From Thermodesulfovibrionia bacterium (GTDB taxonomy: Bacteria > Nitrospirota > Thermodesulfovibrionia > UBA6902), in assembly GCA_020053105.1 (NCBI GenBank), contig JAGVNU010000084.1, forward strand, positions 1 through 64,000: 64,000 nt of DNA, in the 5' to 3' direction. Both the position numbers and the translations under genes were made by a program. The notes under the pieces were generated by a model. It was not told the DNA's origin. It was given only the letters and a program-made list of their open reading frames with translations, and did not search any database. Of the stretch, positions 10,197 through 21,010 are shown piece by piece; the stretch's first letter is position 1, and each line of letters opens with the position of its first letter.

Positions 10197-11786
10197 TCAA
10201 TATGAAGTAATAACCAATATTTTTTTCATCCATATTTCATAAAAACCATAGGTCCCTTTTAGTTCATAGTTAGAAGAAATATAATTATCAAGTATATCTA
10301 TTTTTGTATCAATACTGCTTAAATTTGCCTCACTTTGGAACCGTGTCAATAATAGAGCCAAACGGGGTGGCCTGTTTTTGAATTCATTAACCATTTCCTC
10401 CTGTACTATTGATGTAGTATGAAAGCCTGGATTAAGCACATGGTACCTTGAGGCGCAATCTCTCTCCGAAAGGAAGTAAATTATGGGTTCGTTCCAATTA
10501 AACCTATCATGATTTTTTACACCAACATAAATGTAGTCATTTTTTGAGGTATTTTTCTTTATGTATGCTACAGCATCCCTTATATCCTCTCTAACATTTA
10601 AGTGATTAACCCGCTCAAGGTCAGGGTTGACGTTTTTCAAGACATAACCATTTGTAGTTGACAGTAGTTGCTTTATAACTACCAGCGGTTTAGTTAATGT
10701 AATACAAAAAAAGAGAATAAACAGCACATAAGCAATACGAGAAGACCATATATTCAGCGAGAATCTTTTTATTAATGTATCGAGTAAAACCGGAGCCAGT
10801 AAAATGCCGGTCAGGGCAACCGGGATAATATGTGCCATATCTGATCGCCATCTTGCTTGATTAAAGAAAAATATACCAATGAGGGAGATAAGAAGTATGC
10901 CACAAGCTACTACATCATCTTTTTTGCGCACTATCAGCAATACTGAGGAAATGGCACCGGTAAGCACAACTGCCGGAAAAACATAAAATGGCAGATTCCA
11001 TCTTGTGATTGAGGGATAAGGGAGCCCCATATATTTAGTCATGATCAAAGGTAGTAGTATTAAGTCATTATATAAATAACCTAAAGCAGAATTCATGATA
11101 AAGTAGATAATTACAGGTAAGCTTGCAATGATTCCACTCGCAATAAATATCACGAGAGGTGTCCATGATTGCACTCCCATTATTCTTCTGAATATCAGAA
11201 CACTAGTTACAGCAATAGCCGCATATCCACCCATGTCATGACGGAAAAAAATAGCTAGTACTATGAAGATAGCGCTTAGAATGACATAACTATTTTTCTG
11301 TTTCTTTATATGGAATAGCATGAAATAGATGCTAATAAATATAAACATCACGGATGGATATACAGGATATGCAGGATAACTGCTGTGCTGTAACCAGATA
11401 AGAGACATTACCCAGCCGATTAACGCGGTTCCGGTAGAAGTAAAAAATCTGATAATCATAAAAATTAAAAGAGATAGAAGGGAATTTATTGCCAAGTCAT
11501 AAACTCTTTCAGTCATGACTGACACGCCGAAAACCTTAAATAAAGCGGCAAGCACGCCAATCTGTCCAAGGGGATATTCTGAAGAAAAATTTTTGTGCGG
11601 TATTTGCCCATCAAGGACCTTTTCAGCCCCAACAAGTATAACCGCTTCATCATATGGAGATAATGGTAAGTTGATTATTGGTAGATAATATATTGCAGTA
11701 ATGATAAGCAGGATAATTAAAAACAGGCTTTTCTTGTTCATATTTTTATCCCGCTTTTCTTGCGACACAAAACACTGACAAACCAA
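10197..11786 (-). CDS. Membrane glycosyltransferase (GT39/ArnT-like)
   Basis: 529 aa, multi-TM, 'LSPYDEAVILVGAEKVLDGQIPHKNFSSEYPLGQ'. Confidence 0.7.
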   Translation of the reverse strand: MVCQCFVSQEKRDKNMNKKSLFLIILLIITAIYYLPIINLPLSPYDEAVILVGAEKVLDGQIPHKNFSSEYPLGQIGVLAALFKVFGVSVMTERVYDLAINSLLSLLIFMIIRFFTSTGTALIGWVMSLIWLQHSSYPAYPVYPSVMFIFISIYFMLFHIKKQKNSYVILSAIFIVLAIFFRHDMGGYAAIAVTSVLIFRRIMGVQSWTPLVIFIASGIIASLPVIIYFIMNSALGYLYNDLILLPLIMTKYMGLPYPSITRWNLPFYVFPAVVLTGAISSVLLIVRKKDDVVACGILLISLIGIFFFNQARWRSDMAHIIPVALTGILLAPVLLDTLIKRFSLNIWSSRIAYVLFILFFCITLTKPLVVIKQLLSTTNGYVLKNVNPDLERVNHLNVREDIRDAVAYIKKNTSKNDYIYVGVKNHDRFNWNEPIIYFLSERDCASRYHVLNPGFHTTSIVQEEMVNEFKNRPPRLALLLTRFQSEANLSSIDTKIDILDNYISSNYELKGTYGFYEIWMKKILVITSY

Positions 11787-12492
11787 AGGGGAAATTTATC
11801 CCTGATGTAATTAATTTATTTTCTAACAACAGTAAAAGTGTAAATATTTTATTAAGCCAGTATGGTAAAGGCTTTAAGTCTGATCTTGCATTCTCTGAGT
11901 CAATTGGGGAAAATTTTTCCATAATTCTTTTTGTAACAGCAATAGGGAACAAAATGGTGTTTCGATATGTGATCCTCTCAATTTCAAATCCCGATTCTTC
12001 TAACTTTATTTTTAAATCCTTGATGGTATATCTACGCTTTGTATGAACGGCTTCGTCATGCCTGCCTCGCAGAAAATTATAAGCCGGTAAATTTAATACT
12101 AATATTCCGTCTTTGTTCGTCACACGAGATAGCTCCTTCAGAGCTTTCACATCATCTTCGATGTTCTTGTGATATAAGACATCAAGAGAGATAACAACAT
12201 CAAATGATCCTTTCTTGACCGGGACTTGGCAAATTGTACCCCTTACCAATTTATCCAGGCCTCTTAGCTTACAATACGTTATTGCTTCTTCTGAAAAGTC
12301 CATTCCATAACTTTTATAAGCCCTGCAGTCATCCAGCGTTTTCCCCGTGCCACAACCAGCATCCAGTATTATTAAATTATCTCTTTTCTCTTTAATCCCA
12401 TCAATAAAAGAGAGGACCAATTGCCGTAATCCAACATACCACCAGTAATTTTCTTCTATATTAAATAGAACTTCATATTCCTCTTTTTTCAT
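11746..12492 (-). CDS. Class I SAM-dependent methyltransferase
   Basis: 'LIILDAGCGTGKTLDDCRAYKSYGMDFSEEAI'. Confidence 0.85.
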   Translation of the reverse strand: MKKEEYEVLFNIEENYWWYVGLRQLVLSFIDGIKEKRDNLIILDAGCGTGKTLDDCRAYKSYGMDFSEEAITYCKLRGLDKLVRGTICQVPVKKGSFDVVISLDVLYHKNIEDDVKALKELSRVTNKDGILVLNLPAYNFLRGRHDEAVHTKRRYTIKDLKIKLEESGFEIERITYRNTILFPIAVTKRIMEKFSPIDSENARSDLKPLPYWLNKIFTLLLLLENKLITSGINFPFGLSVFCVARKAG

Positions 12493-12539
12493 TTTGATCT
12501 TATTTATCTTGCAGCCTGTCTACAAGCAGACGAATATGC

Positions 12540-13649
12540 TCAATCTATGTCCTCTAAAATTTCACATAACTCGGCAATGACTATTTTTTGTTCATCATCA
12601 GTTAATGAAGGATACATCGGTAAATTAAAGATTTCATTAGCAGCTTTTTCTGTATGCGGCAAATCCCCTTCTCGATAACCTAAATATGTATATCCCCTCA
12701 TTGTATGAATGGGCCATGGATAGTTTATGTTGACGAAAATATTATTTATTTGAAGCCGAGAGATAATCTCATCTCTTTCAGGATGTCGACAAACATACAA
12801 ATGATAAACATGCTCATTCCCCGGTATCGTTTTTGGTAAGGTCAGACTTGTTGTTACTAAAAGTCTGTTATATTGCCCGGCAAGTTCTTTTCTGCGTGCA
12901 ATATATTCATCTATGTGAGAAAGCTTGCGCAAAAGGATTTCGGCTTGAAGTTCATCAAGTCTTGAATTATAACCAGGTTCTTCTGAATAGTACGTTTTTT
13001 CCATACCATAAAAGCGAAGTCGCCGCAGCTTTGCATAAAGATTTTCGGCGCTTGTTATTATCATTCCGCCATCGCCAAATCCACCAAGCACTTTGGTAGG
13101 GTAGAATGAAAAAGCGGCAAGATCGGACATGGAACCGGCTTTCTGTCCGTTAAACAACGCTCCATGACTCTGGGCACAATCTTCAATAACTTTTAAATTG
13201 TTGGCACTTGCTATATCATTTACACTTTTCATGTCAACACACTGGCCATAAAGGTGGACCGGCAGAATGCATTTTGTATTCTCTGTAATGACACTATCTA
13301 TAAGAGAAGTATCCATCAGGTATGTTGAAGGGTTGATGTCAACAAAAACAGGCCTGGCGCCGGTTGCAACAATAGCGGAAACAGTCGGGACCGCGGTATT
13401 GGCTACAGTAATGACTTCATCTCCAGCACCTACTCCTAAAGCCTTAAGACCAAGAAAAAGGGCATCTGTACCGCTGTTAACTCCTACCCCAAACTTTACG
13501 CCGCAATAGCCGGCAAATGCTTCCTCGAAATTTTTTACACTCTCTCCCAGTATTAAGCGCCCTGAACTCAACACTTTCTCAATCGCAGAATGAATCTCTT
13601 TCTTTTCTTTCTCATACTCCCTAAGATAATCCCACACTCTTATTTCCAT
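12540..13649 (-). CDS. DegT/DnrJ/EryC1/StrS family sugar aminotransferase
   Basis: 'GVNSGTDALFLGLKALGVGAGDEVITVANTAVPTVSAI', 'VIEDCAQSHGA', 'FSFYPTKVLGGFGDGGMI'. Confidence 0.93.
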   Translation of the reverse strand: MEIRVWDYLREYEKEKKEIHSAIEKVLSSGRLILGESVKNFEEAFAGYCGVKFGVGVNSGTDALFLGLKALGVGAGDEVITVANTAVPTVSAIVATGARPVFVDINPSTYLMDTSLIDSVITENTKCILPVHLYGQCVDMKSVNDIASANNLKVIEDCAQSHGALFNGQKAGSMSDLAAFSFYPTKVLGGFGDGGMIITSAENLYAKLRRLRFYGMEKTYYSEEPGYNSRLDELQAEILLRKLSHIDEYIARRKELAGQYNRLLVTTSLTLPKTIPGNEHVYHLYVCRHPERDEIISRLQINNIFVNINYPWPIHTMRGYTYLGYREGDLPHTEKAANEIFNLPMYPSLTDDEQKIVIAELCEILEDID

Positions 13650-13756
13650 TTTATCCTTATATGAAGCTATTATCAGCTCAAGTTGTGTCTGTAATGTTAG
13701 AATACGTCTTGTCTATCTGATAGAAGTACTATTTTGAAGCACTGTTTGCAGTAGTG

Positions 13757-14764
13757 TCAATTTTCCCAGTAATGATTTCTGTACTTCTGGAAATATTCTA
13801 ATGACAGTGTGATTCCCTCTTCAAGCGAAGTTTTAGGTTCCCATCCTAATTTTGTATTGATTTTCTTATAATCTCCGTAATAGTCTCCGATATCTATCTG
13901 TTTCCGTTCAGGTGGAAAAGGAACAAGGGAATATGATCCCGTCTTATTGATTTTTATTAATAGATTAGCCAAATCCTTGAGGTTGATTGGATCGTTACTT
14001 CCAAGGTTGAAAACCTGACCATAAGCTTCTTCATTGGTTGCCGATATCAAAAGAGCATCAACTACATCTTCAACATAGTTGAAGTCTCGTAATTGTGTTC
14101 CATCGCCAAATACTTTGATTACTTCACCATTAATAAGTTGTTTTATCCAAATGCCCAGAAAAGTCTGGCGAGCGTCTTTAACTCGCATCCGGGGGCCATA
14201 GGTATTAGTTAATCGCAATGAACATGACCGGATTCCGTACACATTATTATAAAGGATATGATACCATTCACCTGCCATTTTGTTTATTCCATTAACATCT
14301 GTAGGATGTAGTAAGTGGCGTTCATCAACAGGCAGATAATCGGGCACCCCATATATCTGACGAGTGCTGGCAAAAACAATTTTTATAGAGGGATTGCAGT
14401 TACGACAGGTTTCCAGAATGGATAGCTGTGCTCGACAATTGATCTCAAGATCAGTATATGGATCTTTCATTGAATCGGCATGAGCTGTCTGTCCCGCTAA
14501 ATTAAATAAATAATCTTTCCCCTGAACCAGATATTGCATGCTATAAATATCCCGAACATCGGCAATATTGACACGAATCTCTTTTTCAATATCATTAATA
14601 TTGAATAAATTGCCTCCGTATTCCGGAATAAGTGAATCAACCAATAAAACCTTTGCACCATAGTCAACCAGACGGCGTGCCAAGTTTGAGCCTATAAATC
14701 CCAAGCCGCCTGTAATGATCACTTTTTTGTCTCGGAATTTCCCAGGATCAATCAATGTATTCAT
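13757..14764 (-). CDS. NAD-dependent epimerase/dehydratase
   Basis: 'KVIITGGLGFIGSNLARRLVDYGAKVLLVDS'; SDR fold. Confidence 0.92.
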   Translation of the reverse strand: MNTLIDPGKFRDKKVIITGGLGFIGSNLARRLVDYGAKVLLVDSLIPEYGGNLFNINDIEKEIRVNIADVRDIYSMQYLVQGKDYLFNLAGQTAHADSMKDPYTDLEINCRAQLSILETCRNCNPSIKIVFASTRQIYGVPDYLPVDERHLLHPTDVNGINKMAGEWYHILYNNVYGIRSCSLRLTNTYGPRMRVKDARQTFLGIWIKQLINGEVIKVFGDGTQLRDFNYVEDVVDALLISATNEEAYGQVFNLGSNDPINLKDLANLLIKINKTGSYSLVPFPPERKQIDIGDYYGDYKKINTKLGWEPKTSLEEGITLSLEYFQKYRNHYWEN

Positions 14765-14843
14765 AACTAGTTTTATTAATTCATTTTACTAAAAACCCGA
14801 TTAAACGACCATACAAAATACAATGTTGCCTCGTTGTTTATTA

Positions 14844-15806
14844 TCACTTATCTTCACCATAATATTCACATTTTTTTCTGACCGTATATTGAGGCTTTTT
14901 ATTTAGAGAGATAAAAATTCTTCCTATATATTCGCCAACCATACCGAGCATTATTAATTGTATGCCGCCAAAAATCGAAATTGCTACAAAAATGCTTGCA
15001 AAGCCCACTGGCATGGCGGGATTTAAATACTTTTCAAAAACAGAATAAGCACCTAACACGAATCCAGATGATGCGAATATCAGACCTAGAATAATTGATA
15101 CTCTCAACGGTAGAATGGAAAAATTAGTAAACATATTCAGCCATAATGAAATTAACTTCCTTGCTGTATAACCGGACCTGCCTTCTAGGCGTTCGGTATG
15201 CTCTACCTTAACTTTTCCGATCCTGTCCGTGATTTGTAAAATCAATCCATCAATGTATGGAAAAGGAGATTTATACTTCACGATTTCGTTTACCAGGAAT
15301 TTATTTAAAACTTTAAAACTCGAGAGATATAGATCTCTTGGCTTCTTTAGCATAATATTTGCCATCTTATCATTAAACCAGCTCCCCCAATTTCTAAATA
15401 AAGAATGCTTTTTATTATCGTAAAACGAGTAGACCACATCATATGCATCGCCTAAAGCTGCATTGACAAGCTTAACAACCGCGCTTATGGGATTTTGGAA
15501 ATCGTCATCCATAATCACTGTGTAATCACCGGTCACGTGGTTTAATCCAGCCATTACGGCACTATGCTCACCAACATTCTTTGATAAAGAATAAAATTTT
15601 ATGTTTTCTTTATATTTTTCAAATAAAGAAATGCAAATTTCTTCGGAGCGGTCAATTGAATGATCATTCACAAGTACAATTTCAAGTTTAAAAAGAGAGC
15701 CTAAACTATCGATAAGCTCTTCAACCAATCTACCGATAGTCTTTTCAGAATTGTACACTGGAATTAAAATTGATAATTGAGGCAAGGAGTCATTATTGTT
15801 CATCAT
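14844..15806 (-). CDS. GT2 glycosyltransferase (DPM/GtrB-like) with C-terminal TM segments
   Basis: 'LSILIPVYNSEKTIGRLVEEL...VIMDDDFQNPI'. Confidence 0.9.
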   Translation of the reverse strand: MMNNNDSLPQLSILIPVYNSEKTIGRLVEELIDSLGSLFKLEIVLVNDHSIDRSEEICISLFEKYKENIKFYSLSKNVGEHSAVMAGLNHVTGDYTVIMDDDFQNPISAVVKLVNAALGDAYDVVYSFYDNKKHSLFRNWGSWFNDKMANIMLKKPRDLYLSSFKVLNKFLVNEIVKYKSPFPYIDGLILQITDRIGKVKVEHTERLEGRSGYTARKLISLWLNMFTNFSILPLRVSIILGLIFASSGFVLGAYSVFEKYLNPAMPVGFASIFVAISIFGGIQLIMLGMVGEYIGRIFISLNKKPQYTVRKKCEYYGEDK

Positions 15807-16087
15807 TCTGTCTTCCCGAAATAGAATTAACTCTTTAGGATTACCTCATCATTAATATGAATATCGTCTAATTATAATACTATATTTGAATTAGTGTAGC
15901 CTGAAGACATTGCAGTAATTGTAATTTATACTGTTATGTGGAAAACAAGATTATGTTGTATAATAACACAATATGATTGACCTTATCCCTCCAATCCTCG
16001 ATCTCAGCACGAGGTATATCATTGAATAAGTATTGACTTGTATGTGTTGCACGAAGCTTTTTTAAATAATACGGGGTCATTATTACT

Positions 16088-16756
16088 ATGAAACATATTA
16101 GTGAAAAGCAGTCTAAAATGTATAAATATATATTCCCTGAAGAGGAATTAGCTGCTAAGGAAACGCTGTGGAAAATATTAATTAGTGAAATACTTCAGAA
16201 ATACATTAAAGATAATGACACGGTTCTAGATATCGGGGGCGGTCAATGCTTGTTCATCAATAATATAAAATGTGGGAAAAAGTATGCTAATGATTTAAAC
16301 CCGGACATAGTAAAATATGCTAACAATGATGTCATAACAATCCAAGAAAAAGCAGACAACCTGTCAATGATACCGGATAAAAGCATAGATGTTGTTTTTG
16401 CAAGCAATTTTTTTGAACATATGAAGGATAAAGATGAATTGGAGAAGGTAGTGGAGGAAATACAAAGAATTCTCTCTGTAAATGGTTTGCTCCTTGTTAT
16501 CCAGCCTAATATTCGATACGCATATAAAGAATACTGGGACGTTATCGACCATTATATTCCAATCAGTGACAGCAGTCTTAAGGATTTACTGATTATTAAT
16601 AACTTTAAGATTATAAAATGTTACCCCAAGTTTATGCCGTGGTCTGCTAAACACAAATTGAGCAAGTTAACATTTCTTTTGAAAGTCTATCTTCGCGTTC
16701 CGCTTTTATGGAAAATTTTTGGCAAACAACTGTTTTTGGCAGCACAAAAATTATAG
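16088..16756 (+). CDS. Class I SAM-dependent methyltransferase
   Basis: 'DTVLDIGGGQCLFINNIKCGKKYANDLNPDI'. Confidence 0.8.
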   Translation: MKHISEKQSKMYKYIFPEEELAAKETLWKILISEILQKYIKDNDTVLDIGGGQCLFINNIKCGKKYANDLNPDIVKYANNDVITIQEKADNLSMIPDKSIDVVFASNFFEHMKDKDELEKVVEEIQRILSVNGLLLVIQPNIRYAYKEYWDVIDHYIPISDSSLKDLLIINNFKIIKCYPKFMPWSAKHKLSKLTFLLKVYLRVPLLWKIFGKQLFLAAQKL

Positions 16757-17480
16757 CCTACAACATATTATGAATAAACCGTCTATAGCATTATTTTTCC
16801 CTGTTTATGGTGATGAGGGAACGGTTGAGACCGTTGCAATGAAGTCGCTCAAGGTATTATCGGACATTGCTTCACAATATAAAATAATTATTGTTGATGA
16901 TGGAAGTCCTGATAAGTCAGGAGAGATTGCAGATAAATTAGCTGAAAAATACCCTGAGATCATATCTATACATCATGAGACAAATCGTGGATACGGCGCT
17001 GCACTTCAAACAGGTTTTAATTATTCACTCGATTATGAATGGATTTGTTTCACAGACGGTGACAATCAATATGACGTAAACGAATTGTACCATCTATCAA
17101 AATTATTTCATCACTATGACCTGATTGTAACGTTTCGTTATTCCAAAATATATGGAACATTAAGAACATTCATTTCTTTTGTATATAATTTCATAATCAG
17201 ATTTTTGTTTAAATCACGGTTACGTGATCATAATTGCGGACTAAAAGTTATTCGTTCTGAAGTCGTGAAGGATATGAAGCTAATCTCTAATAGCGCATTT
17301 ATCGGTGCTGAAATTATCATCCATGCGATGGTAAAAGGATATCCAATCGGCGAAGCAGGAATTAGCACTTATCCCAGGACATTCGGAGCGTCAAGCGTTA
17401 TGTCAATAAGACACATTACAAATAGTATAAAGGATATGTTTAGAGTATATAATAAGATTTTTAGACAGAAAGGGAGATGA
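16749..17480 (+). CDS. GT2 family glycosyltransferase
   Basis: 'ALFFPVYGDEGTVETVAMKSLKVL...IIIVDDGSPDKSGEIADKLAEKYP...FTDGDNQYD'; real start probably downstream of 16719 (ORF track) near 16770. Confidence 0.85.
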   Translation, partial: NYSLQHIMNKPSIALFFPVYGDEGTVETVAMKSLKVLSDIASQYKIIIVDDGSPDKSGEIADKLAEKYPEIISIHHETNRGYGAALQTGFNYSLDYEWICFTDGDNQYDVNELYHLSKLFHHYDLIVTFRYSKIYGTLRTFISFVYNFIIRFLFKSRLRDHNCGLKVIRSEVVKDMKLISNSAFIGAEIIIHAMVKGYPIGEAGISTYPRTFGASSVMSIRHITNSIKDMFRVYNKIFRQKGR

Positions 17481-17640
17481 TATAAACAAACGTAAAAAAC
17501 TGACCCTGAGACGGATTTTTTAAATCCAAAAGCGGGGAATGTTGTCATCAGGGGCCAGCCTGAATATTTTGACGCTGCAGGAAAATATAATTAAGGTATA
17601 ATTTATACATGAAAAATATATTATGCATGCGGCGCGGGAC

Positions 17641-18387
17641 ATGAAACTGATTGTATTGGGAAGCGGGACCTGCGTGCCTTCACTGAAGAGAAACGCCCCC
17701 GGCTATTATCTGGAAGCAGAGGGTTTCCGGATACTTGTTGATTGCGGGAGCGGAACACTTCTTCAGCTGGAGAAGGCAGGCAAAAGTTACAGGGACATCG
17801 ATTCTGTATTTATCACTCATAAGCATCCGGACCATTTTGCAGACCTCATGCCTCTGGTCCATGCCCTGATTGCCACTCCAAAATTAAACAGGAACAGGGA
17901 CCTTTATATTTTCTGCCCCAAAGGGTTCGTGGAATATTATGAAGCATCTGTTGTATCGGTGCTTGGACATCCGAATGGATTCTCCGTAAGGACCATAGAA
18001 ACTCCGGACAAGCTTGATTTTGGACCATTTAACATTATTACTGCAAAGACGATACATTCAAAAGACAGTATTGCGTACAGGTTTGAATGCGGGGGTAAAG
18101 CAATCGTCTTTACGGGAGATGCTGATTATGACCAGGGGGTAATAGCTCTCGCCCGGAATGCGGACCTGTTAATCGCAGACTGCTCATTCCCTGATTCCAT
18201 GAAGGCCAGGGGGCATTTAAGCGCGAAAGAGTGCGGGATGGTTGCGGCAAAGGCAGGAGTAAAAAAACTGGCGCTGTCTCATCTTTATCCTGCAGATCCT
18301 CCTGATACCGACAGGATCAGGGAAAGCGGAGAAAACTTTGACGGTGAGATCGTCCTGGCAGAAGACCTGATGACAATCAATATATAA
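17641..18387 (+). CDS. MBL-fold metallo-hydrolase (RNase Z-like)
   Basis: 'MKLIVLGSGTCVPS...DSVFITHKHPDHFADL'; ATG at 17641 preferred over 17623. Confidence 0.88.
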   Translation: MKLIVLGSGTCVPSLKRNAPGYYLEAEGFRILVDCGSGTLLQLEKAGKSYRDIDSVFITHKHPDHFADLMPLVHALIATPKLNRNRDLYIFCPKGFVEYYEASVVSVLGHPNGFSVRTIETPDKLDFGPFNIITAKTIHSKDSIAYRFECGGKAIVFTGDADYDQGVIALARNADLLIADCSFPDSMKARGHLSAKECGMVAAKAGVKKLALSHLYPADPPDTDRIRESGENFDGEIVLAEDLMTINI

Positions 18388-18404
18388 CAAGGATAACGCA
18401 TGCG

Positions 18405-19262
18405 ATGAAAATATTTTACTCGCCTGAATGTCTTGAGTACTCACAACCCGGGCATCCGGAGTCGCCCTCACGGGTTGAAGCCACCGCTCATTTCCTCAGG
18501 GGAAAGGGTTTTAATTTTACCGGACCTCATCCGTGCAGGGATGAAGATATTCTTTTGGCCCACTCACAAAAATTGATTGACAGCGTAAAAAAGGGGAGTT
18601 TCTTTGATATGGACACACCCTCCTTTTCCGGCATATTTGAAATTGCCATACTGTCTGCCGGCGCTGCCGTTGATGCTGCCATGCATTGTTTGAATCATAA
18701 AGAGACGGCATTTTCACTCATGAGATCCCCGGGACATCACGCGACAAAAAGCGTGCTAGGGGGCTTTTGTTATTTCAACAATATTGCAATAGCATGTTTA
18801 AAGGCCAGGAAGGAAATCGCTGATATCGGGAAAGTAGCGATTATGGATTTTGACTGCCATCATGGAAACGGGACAGAAGATATTGTGCTTGGCAAACAGG
18901 ATTTTCTTTACCTGTCCCTCCACCAAAGCCCGCTCTATCCCGGCACCGGACTAAAGAGCAGAGACAACTGTATGAATTTCCCTCTCCCCTCCGGCGCTGG
19001 TCCTGACCGATATCTATCAGTGCTCGGAGAAGGATTAAAGGCAGTGGAAAAGTTCAATCCTGACCTTCTCGCAATCTCCGCAGGATTTGATTCTTACAAG
19101 CTGGACCCGATTGCCGGGCTTTCCCTTGAGCAGGAAACATATGCGGAAATAGGCAGAATGCTTTCCGGTTTAAATAAACCGACCTTTGCTGTCCTCGAAG
19201 GCGGTTACAGCAGTGACCTCCCGGAGTGTGTGTATCAATTTCTGACGGGGCTCGAAGGGTAG
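18405..19262 (+). CDS. Histone deacetylase-like family protein
   Basis: 'RSPGHHATKSVLGGFCYFNNIAIA', 'IMDFDCHHGNGTEDI', 'ISAGFDSYKLDPI'. Confidence 0.93.
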   Translation: MKIFYSPECLEYSQPGHPESPSRVEATAHFLRGKGFNFTGPHPCRDEDILLAHSQKLIDSVKKGSFFDMDTPSFSGIFEIAILSAGAAVDAAMHCLNHKETAFSLMRSPGHHATKSVLGGFCYFNNIAIACLKARKEIADIGKVAIMDFDCHHGNGTEDIVLGKQDFLYLSLHQSPLYPGTGLKSRDNCMNFPLPSGAGPDRYLSVLGEGLKAVEKFNPDLLAISAGFDSYKLDPIAGLSLEQETYAEIGRMLSGLNKPTFAVLEGGYSSDLPECVYQFLTGLEG

Positions 19263-19331
19263 ACCTGATGCTTCATCGATCTTGCGTTCTTTATGCTAAT
19301 CAAATAATGCCTGTGTTATAATTCCGGGCAG

Positions 19332-20372
19332 GTGGATATAAATAAACTCATAAAACCCAATATACGATCACTTCGCGCATATCAGGCGGAAGAAATTCCC
19401 TGCAGGATAAAACTGGATGCGAATGAAAGTCCCTATTCAGCGATCAGCGGACAGCTTTCAGCTTTAAGCAGGGAAAATTTACAGGCGCTGAACCGCTATC
19501 CCGATCCACATGCAACATCCCTCAGATATCTCATGGCAAAGGCTTTAAAAGTAAAGCCGCAAAACATACTGCACGGTAACGGCTCGGATGAGCTGATTTA
19601 CAATCTCATAATGGCATTCGGCGGGCCGGTATTATACCCTGTTCCCACTTTTTCAATGTACGGGGTCATCTCTCAGGCGCTTGGGGAAAGAAAGATTGAA
19701 GTCCCTCTTGATAATCAATTTGATCTCGATACCGATGCCTTCATGAAGACCATAAAGACGAGGGACCCTAAACTCATATTCCTGAGTTCTCCCAATAACC
19801 CTACCGGCAACTGTTTTTCAGAAGACAGGATATTGAAAATAATCAGACAGTCAAAAGGGCTGGTCGTAGTGGATGAAGCGTACCAGCAGTTTTCGGATAA
19901 AAGGTCTTTCATCCCGCTGATAAAAAAGTATGAAAATCTTGTTGTCCTGAGGACGTTAAGCAAAATAGGCCTTGCAGGCCTGCGGCTCGGTTTTATGATA
20001 TCAGGCCCTGAAATAGTTAACGAAGTAAACAAGGTGAGACTTCCCTTTAATGTTAATTCCCTTTCGCAGAAGGTTGCCGAGGCGGCATTACAAGACAAGA
20101 GGCAAATGAGATCGGATATCCGCCTTGTCATCTCCGAGAGGAAGCGGCTCTTTAAGGAGATGGTAAAATTGGACGGCGTAAAGCCCTATCCCTCGGATGC
20201 GAATTTTATATTCTTTAAAGTGGATAACGGGGACAGTATACACTCAGGCCTTATACGAAAAGGGGTCCTTATCAGGAACATGAAGGGAGCTGCGGACGGC
20301 GGGCTGAGGGTGACTGTCGGGGCTCCTGCGGAGAACGCAGCTTTCTTGAAAGCGCTTAAACAAATTTTGTGA
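19332..20372 (+). CDS. hisC: Histidinol-phosphate aminotransferase (GTG start)
   Basis: 'IKLDANESPYS', 'LHGNGSDELIYNLIMAFG', 'SSPNNPTGN', 'RTLSKIGLAGLRLGF'; adjacent to hisB. Confidence 0.93.
   Translation: MDINKLIKPNIRSLRAYQAEEIPCRIKLDANESPYSAISGQLSALSRENLQALNRYPDPHATSLRYLMAKALKVKPQNILHGNGSDELIYNLIMAFGGPVLYPVPTFSMYGVISQALGERKIEVPLDNQFDLDTDAFMKTIKTRDPKLIFLSSPNNPTGNCFSEDRILKIIRQSKGLVVVDEAYQQFSDKRSFIPLIKKYENLVVLRTLSKIGLAGLRLGFMISGPEIVNEVNKVRLPFNVNSLSQKVAEAALQDKRQMRSDIRLVISERKRLFKEMVKLDGVKPYPSDANFIFFKVDNGDSIHSGLIRKGVLIRNMKGAADGGLRVTVGAPAENAAFLKALKQIL
19434..19466. repeat. 7-bp-period repeat (family B), in frame in hisC
   Basis: tattcag cgatcag cggacag ctttcag, encoding YSAISGQLSAL. Confidence 0.75.
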
Positions 20373-20410
20373 TATTATGATTAACAAAATAACGTCTTAA
20401 GGAGGATTGA

Positions 20411-21004
20411 ATGCCGAGAAAAGCCGCAGTATCAAGGAAGACCAAAGAGACCGATATAAAGATAAATATAAATCTTGACGGCAAGGGGGATTACAAGATA
20501 AATACTTCCATCCCTTTCTTTGACCATATGCTCAGTCTTATGTCGAAACACGGGCACCTCGACGTTGTTGTTCAGGCAAAAGGGGACATCGAAGTTGATT
20601 ATCATCACCTTATGGAAGACGTGGGCATTGTCCTGGGAGAAGCGATCAACAAGGCGCTCGGTAAAAAATTACAGATACGCCGCTACGGCGAGACAGTGAC
20701 GCCGATGGATGAGAGTCTAGCGCAGGTGGTGATAGACCTGAGCGGCAGACCGTATTTGGTGTATAAGGTCAGGACACCAAGGGGCAGCACCCAGATTCAG
20801 AGCCTCGGTGTCTCTCTCTTTGAGGACTTCTTCCGCGCCCTGACAAACAATGCGGGAATGAACCTTCATATAAACCTGCACTACGGACGTGACCCGCACC
20901 ATATCTTTGAGGCCATTTTTAAAGGGTTCGGAAGGGCGCTGCGTTCGGCAGTGGAAATCCATCCGGGGGTAAAGGGAGTGCTGTCGACGAAAGGGACGCT
21001 TTAA
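20411..21004 (+). CDS. hisB: Imidazoleglycerol-phosphate dehydratase
   Basis: 'INTSIPFFDHMLSLMSKHGHLD', 'HHLMEDVGIVLGEA', 'HIFEAIFKGFGRAL'. Confidence 0.97.
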   Translation: MPRKAAVSRKTKETDIKININLDGKGDYKINTSIPFFDHMLSLMSKHGHLDVVVQAKGDIEVDYHHLMEDVGIVLGEAINKALGKKLQIRRYGETVTPMDESLAQVVIDLSGRPYLVYKVRTPRGSTQIQSLGVSLFEDFFRALTNNAGMNLHINLHYGRDPHHIFEAIFKGFGRALRSAVEIHPGVKGVLSTKGTL

Positions 21005-21010
21005 GGAAGT

